A stretch of 64,000 bases of DNA from NCBI GenBank assembly GCA_030601885.1, contig JAUWAU010000021.1:1-64000 (forward strand). The letters are read 5' to 3'. Below the pieces are notes generated by a model. The model was given only the letters and a program-made list of their open reading frames with translations, searched no databases and had not been told where the DNA came from. Below are positions 62,246 through 64,000 of the stretch, in pieces (position 1 is the stretch's first letter; every line of letters begins with the position of its first letter). Source of the DNA: Armatimonadota bacterium. GTDB lineage: Bacteria > Armatimonadota > Zipacnadia > JAUWAU01. The translations under genes were made by a program, and so were the position numbers.

Positions 62246-62509
62246 ATGGACCTGTCCGGCATCGCTGGCTCTGCAAAGACGCTGGCGGTGCTCATCCTGT
62301 GACTCGCGGGCCTCTGCGCGAGCTTCGTCATCGCCGTGGTGCTGCTGGGGAAGGTGTTCCATCGGCTGAAGGGCTGGGACACCACGTGGGGGCGGAGGCT
62401 GAGGGCGCCGGTGGGCATCATATCGTTCGCGTTGGCCCTGGCGGTCATCGTGGGCCTCATGTCCCTGCTTGCGATCCTGTTGGATCGGGGGTTGGCGAAG
62501 TACTGGTGA
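62246..62509 (+). pseudogene. Small two-helix membrane protein interrupted by TGA
   Basis: Reading from ATG at 62246 gives MDLSGIAGSAKTLAVLIL, then an in-frame TGA at 62,300-62,302, then LAGLCASFVIAVVLLGKVFH, GWDTTWGRRLRAPVG and a second hydrophobic helix, ending AKYW and TGA at 62,507. The two helices fit an 87-codon small integral membrane protein with the stop inside helix 1. Possibilities are a nonsense mutation, a sequencing error or a start downstream of the stop (no strong one is seen). The larger membrane protein gene starts about 11 bases after its end, suggesting an operon. Confidence 0.55.
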
Positions 62510-62519
62510 GGCGGAGCTG

Positions 62520-63392
62520 TTGGTAATTCGTCCGGCGGAAGGGGTGGGTACGACGGAGGACTTCAAACGTACAGGTGCGCAGTGCGTACAGGCGACGGCG
62601 GTTGTGGGGATGATCCTCGCTTTGCCCTTCATCGTCCTGATCGGGGCATTTGCGTGGGGCCAGGTCGGCGATGCCGTCCGGCCCATCCTTGCAGGCGACG
62701 CGCCGGAGCTACGGGACGTGTGGCTGGCCGTCTATTGCCCCGCCGTCTGTGTGCTCATGTGCTGGGCTTGGTTGCGGATCGGCAGGGCGCTCCTGTGGCA
62801 GATGCAGGACACGGCAGAGGGACGAGACACGGGCCCGGCCGATTGGTGGGCCGCCGCCTATCATCCATTGATTGCCTCGCGCGCTGAGATCGCGAGACGC
62901 ATCGCTGCGGGCGAGGGCTGGCCTCACCGCCGCCGGAAGCTGGTCATTGACCTGAGCGACCGGTCCACGCGCGTGCTCGCGTGGCTGTGCCTCCTGGGAT
63001 GGGTTGCCGGGTGCACGTCTGCGCGACTCCTCTGGCATGCCTGGAATGAGTCCGGCGGCCGGTGGCCGAGTGCCGCCGCCGGAGCCATTGCCCTCATTGC
63101 GTGCTTGTGTCTCGTGATGCCCTGGGCCTGGCGGGAGGCTGGTGTGCGGAGGAGGGTGGGAGGCTGGCTGCTTACGGCCATCTTGTGGGCCAGTGTGATC
63201 GGCGGTATCGCGGAGGCAGACTCGTGGTTTCAGGTTATGATGTTCATCCTACTCTTCGCGCTCATCGGAGTCGGCATCCGATGTGAGCCGCCCCCGAAAG
63301 CGCCTGAGGGAAGCCGAGGTGGAGAGGGAACAGCTACTCCGCACGGACAGGCTGAAGGTTCGAGCCCATATACGCCCTCGCCTGATGCATGA
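62520..63392 (+). CDS. Multi-pass membrane protein of unknown function
   Basis: About 290 aa with a TTG start proposed at 62520 (GAGGCGGAG upstream); a TTG at 62469 is also possible. About six hydrophobic segments are visible: VVGMILALPFIVLIGAFAWG, VWLAVYCPAVCVLMCWAWL, VLAWLCLLGWVAGC, AAAGAIALIACLCLVMPWAW, GWLLTAILWASVIGG and FQVMMFILLFALIGVGI. A charged loop (GDAPELRDV; DTAEGRDTGPADWW) and a polar tail complete it. I do not recognise the family. The last 59 bases overlap the end of the convergent activase-like gene on the other strand, so the Ser/Pro-rich tail could be an artefact of a late stop. Confidence 0.6.
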   Translation: MVIRPAEGVGTTEDFKRTGAQCVQATAVVGMILALPFIVLIGAFAWGQVGDAVRPILAGDAPELRDVWLAVYCPAVCVLMCWAWLRIGRALLWQMQDTAEGRDTGPADWWAAAYHPLIASRAEIARRIAAGEGWPHRRRKLVIDLSDRSTRVLAWLCLLGWVAGCTSARLLWHAWNESGGRWPSAAAGAIALIACLCLVMPWAWREAGVRRRVGGWLLTAILWASVIGGIAEADSWFQVMMFILLFALIGVGIRCEPPPKAPEGSRGGEGTATPHGQAEGSSPYTPSPDA

Positions 63393-64000
63393 AGGCTTCG
63401 AGGCGCGTCTCGGCGGTGGATTGCTCCAGGCCGTCGTACACCATGTTCAGGAAGGGGAAGCCGCCCTCTTCCTCGCGCACGCGCTTGAGGATGGCCTCGG
63501 AGATCGTCCCCGGCATGCAGGTGAAAGGCATCACGGAGACGACGCCGGAGAGCCCCTTGCGGACGAAGTCCACCGCCTTGCCCACCGTCATGATCGCCTC
63601 GCCCTCGAAGCTCTGGTGTATGTAGGGCGCGGCATATTCGAGCACTTCGAGCGACGACGGCTCGGTGGCGTTGCGCAGCAGGTCGTGGAACGGCTTGGCG
63701 AGCGCGTGCTCGTCGCGCTTTTGCACCCAGTCCGTCAGCCAGTTCTTCATGCGGAGGCGATGCTCGCCCGCGATGCGCCAGCGCATGCCCCGGCGGAAGT
63801 TCCGGTACAGGAACCATTCGAATATCGGCGCCATCCACACCTCGCCGCCGAGGGCCTCGATCTTTCCGACCACATCCTGATTGCTGAAGCGGTTGGCCCG
63901 AATGTAGAACTCGCCCACGAGGCCGATGATCGGCCGACGTTCGCCGCGATCCACCTCGACGGCGGCGAACCGGTCCGCAGCCCGCTGCATGACCCCCACG
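63334..64000 (-). CDS. 2-hydroxyacyl-CoA dehydratase activase-like protein (C-terminal part)
   Basis: Runs off the right edge; the visible 221 aa are the C-terminal part. It resembles the C-terminal region of the BadF/BadG/HgdC-type activase-related proteins (DUF2229-like), which couple ATP to electron transfer for 2-hydroxyacyl-CoA dehydratases or benzoyl-CoA reductases. Family blocks are IIGLVGEFYIRANRFSNQDV, KIEALGGEVWMAPIFEW and VVSVMPFTCMPGTISEAIL, with a Cys in the last that could hold an iron-sulfur ligand. No start is claimed because the frame continues out of the window. Its 3' end overlaps the preceding membrane protein gene by 59 bases. Confidence 0.7.
   Translation of the reverse strand, partial: VGVMQRAADRFAAVEVDRGERRPIIGLVGEFYIRANRFSNQDVVGKIEALGGEVWMAPIFEWFLYRNFRRGMRWRIAGEHRLRMKNWLTDWVQKRDEHALAKPFHDLLRNATEPSSLEVLEYAAPYIHQSFEGEAIMTVGKAVDFVRKGLSGVVSVMPFTCMPGTISEAILKRVREEEGGFPFLNMVYDGLEQSTAETRLEAFMHQARAYMGSNLQPVRAE

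Noticed and set aside
1..64000. CRISPR arrays, tRNA, rRNA and replication origins
   Set aside because: No regularly spaced short repeats with unique spacers, no clear cloverleaf, no rRNA stretch and no DnaA-box cluster were found by eye; small tRNAs could be missed.

Overview
GC-rich bacterial DNA, probably from an uncultured environmental lineage. It holds many secreted glycan-active enzymes: sulfatases, heparinase-like and chondroitinase-like lyases, DUF1080, URO-D-like, AGE epimerase, GH78, beta-helix and CehA-like proteins. It also has a UVR-motif protein of a type I associate with Planctomycetota, Armatimonadota and similar phyla, and strong AGGAGG-type ribosome binding sites. No 16S, tRNA or other phylogenetic marker is present, so the phylum is only a guess (Armatimonadota, Planctomycetota, Hydrogenedentota or similar). 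There is no SusC/SusD pair, so it does not look like a Bacteroidetes PUL.

Layout. 1-1,782: a decayed transposase, a TusA-like sulfur carrier (-) and an MntP-like Mn efflux pump (+). 2,057-8,124 (-): chondroitinase ABC-like lyase, sulfatase-family protein, CehA/McbA-like metallohydrolase. 8,125-13,662: repeat-rich spacer, then a three-gene restriction-modification cassette (PD-(D/E)XK protein, specificity subunit, nuclease-methylase fusion). It abuts a 3'-truncated arylsulfotransferase-like gene (13,768-14,769). 14,804-23,749 (-): AGE epimerase, GH78 alpha-rhamnosidase, 1,355-aa glycosidase-like protein, URO-D-like protein. 23,972-34,172 (+): double DUF1080 protein, two Tat sulfatases, beta-helix protein, alpha/beta hydrolase, two more sulfatase-family proteins. 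34,264-44,659: two heparinase II/III-like proteins, a GHL10-like and a GH99/DUF5010-like glycosidase, an amidohydrolase. 44,740-52,792: a large uncharacterised secreted protein (-), an AAC(3)-like acetyltransferase and two secreted binding-module proteins. 53,056-64,000: a lysine-rich histone H1-like protein, a gluzincin peptidase, a UVR-motif protein, two coupled TPR proteins, a secreted ADP-ribosylglycohydrolase-like protein, small membrane proteins and the end of a 2-hydroxyacyl-CoA dehydratase activase-like gene.

How it fits together. About 2-52.8 kb looks like a dispersed system for attacking sulfated, uronic-acid-containing polysaccharide outside the cytoplasm. Lyases cut the backbone, sulfatases remove sulfate, and GH78, GH-like and DUF1080 proteins and the epimerase process sugars. 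Most products carry Sec or Tat signals. I saw no transporter, transcription regulator or formylglycine-generating enzyme, so uptake, control and sulfatase maturation must be encoded elsewhere. Most intergenic gaps hold short interspersed repeats of several families, described individually.

Most notable: the BcgI-like restriction system with an extra nuclease and its apparent insertion next to a truncated gene; the chondroitinase ABC-like lyase with its active-site motifs conserved; two sulfatase-fold proteins with Thr or Ser where Cys is normally converted to formylglycine; and the repeat families.
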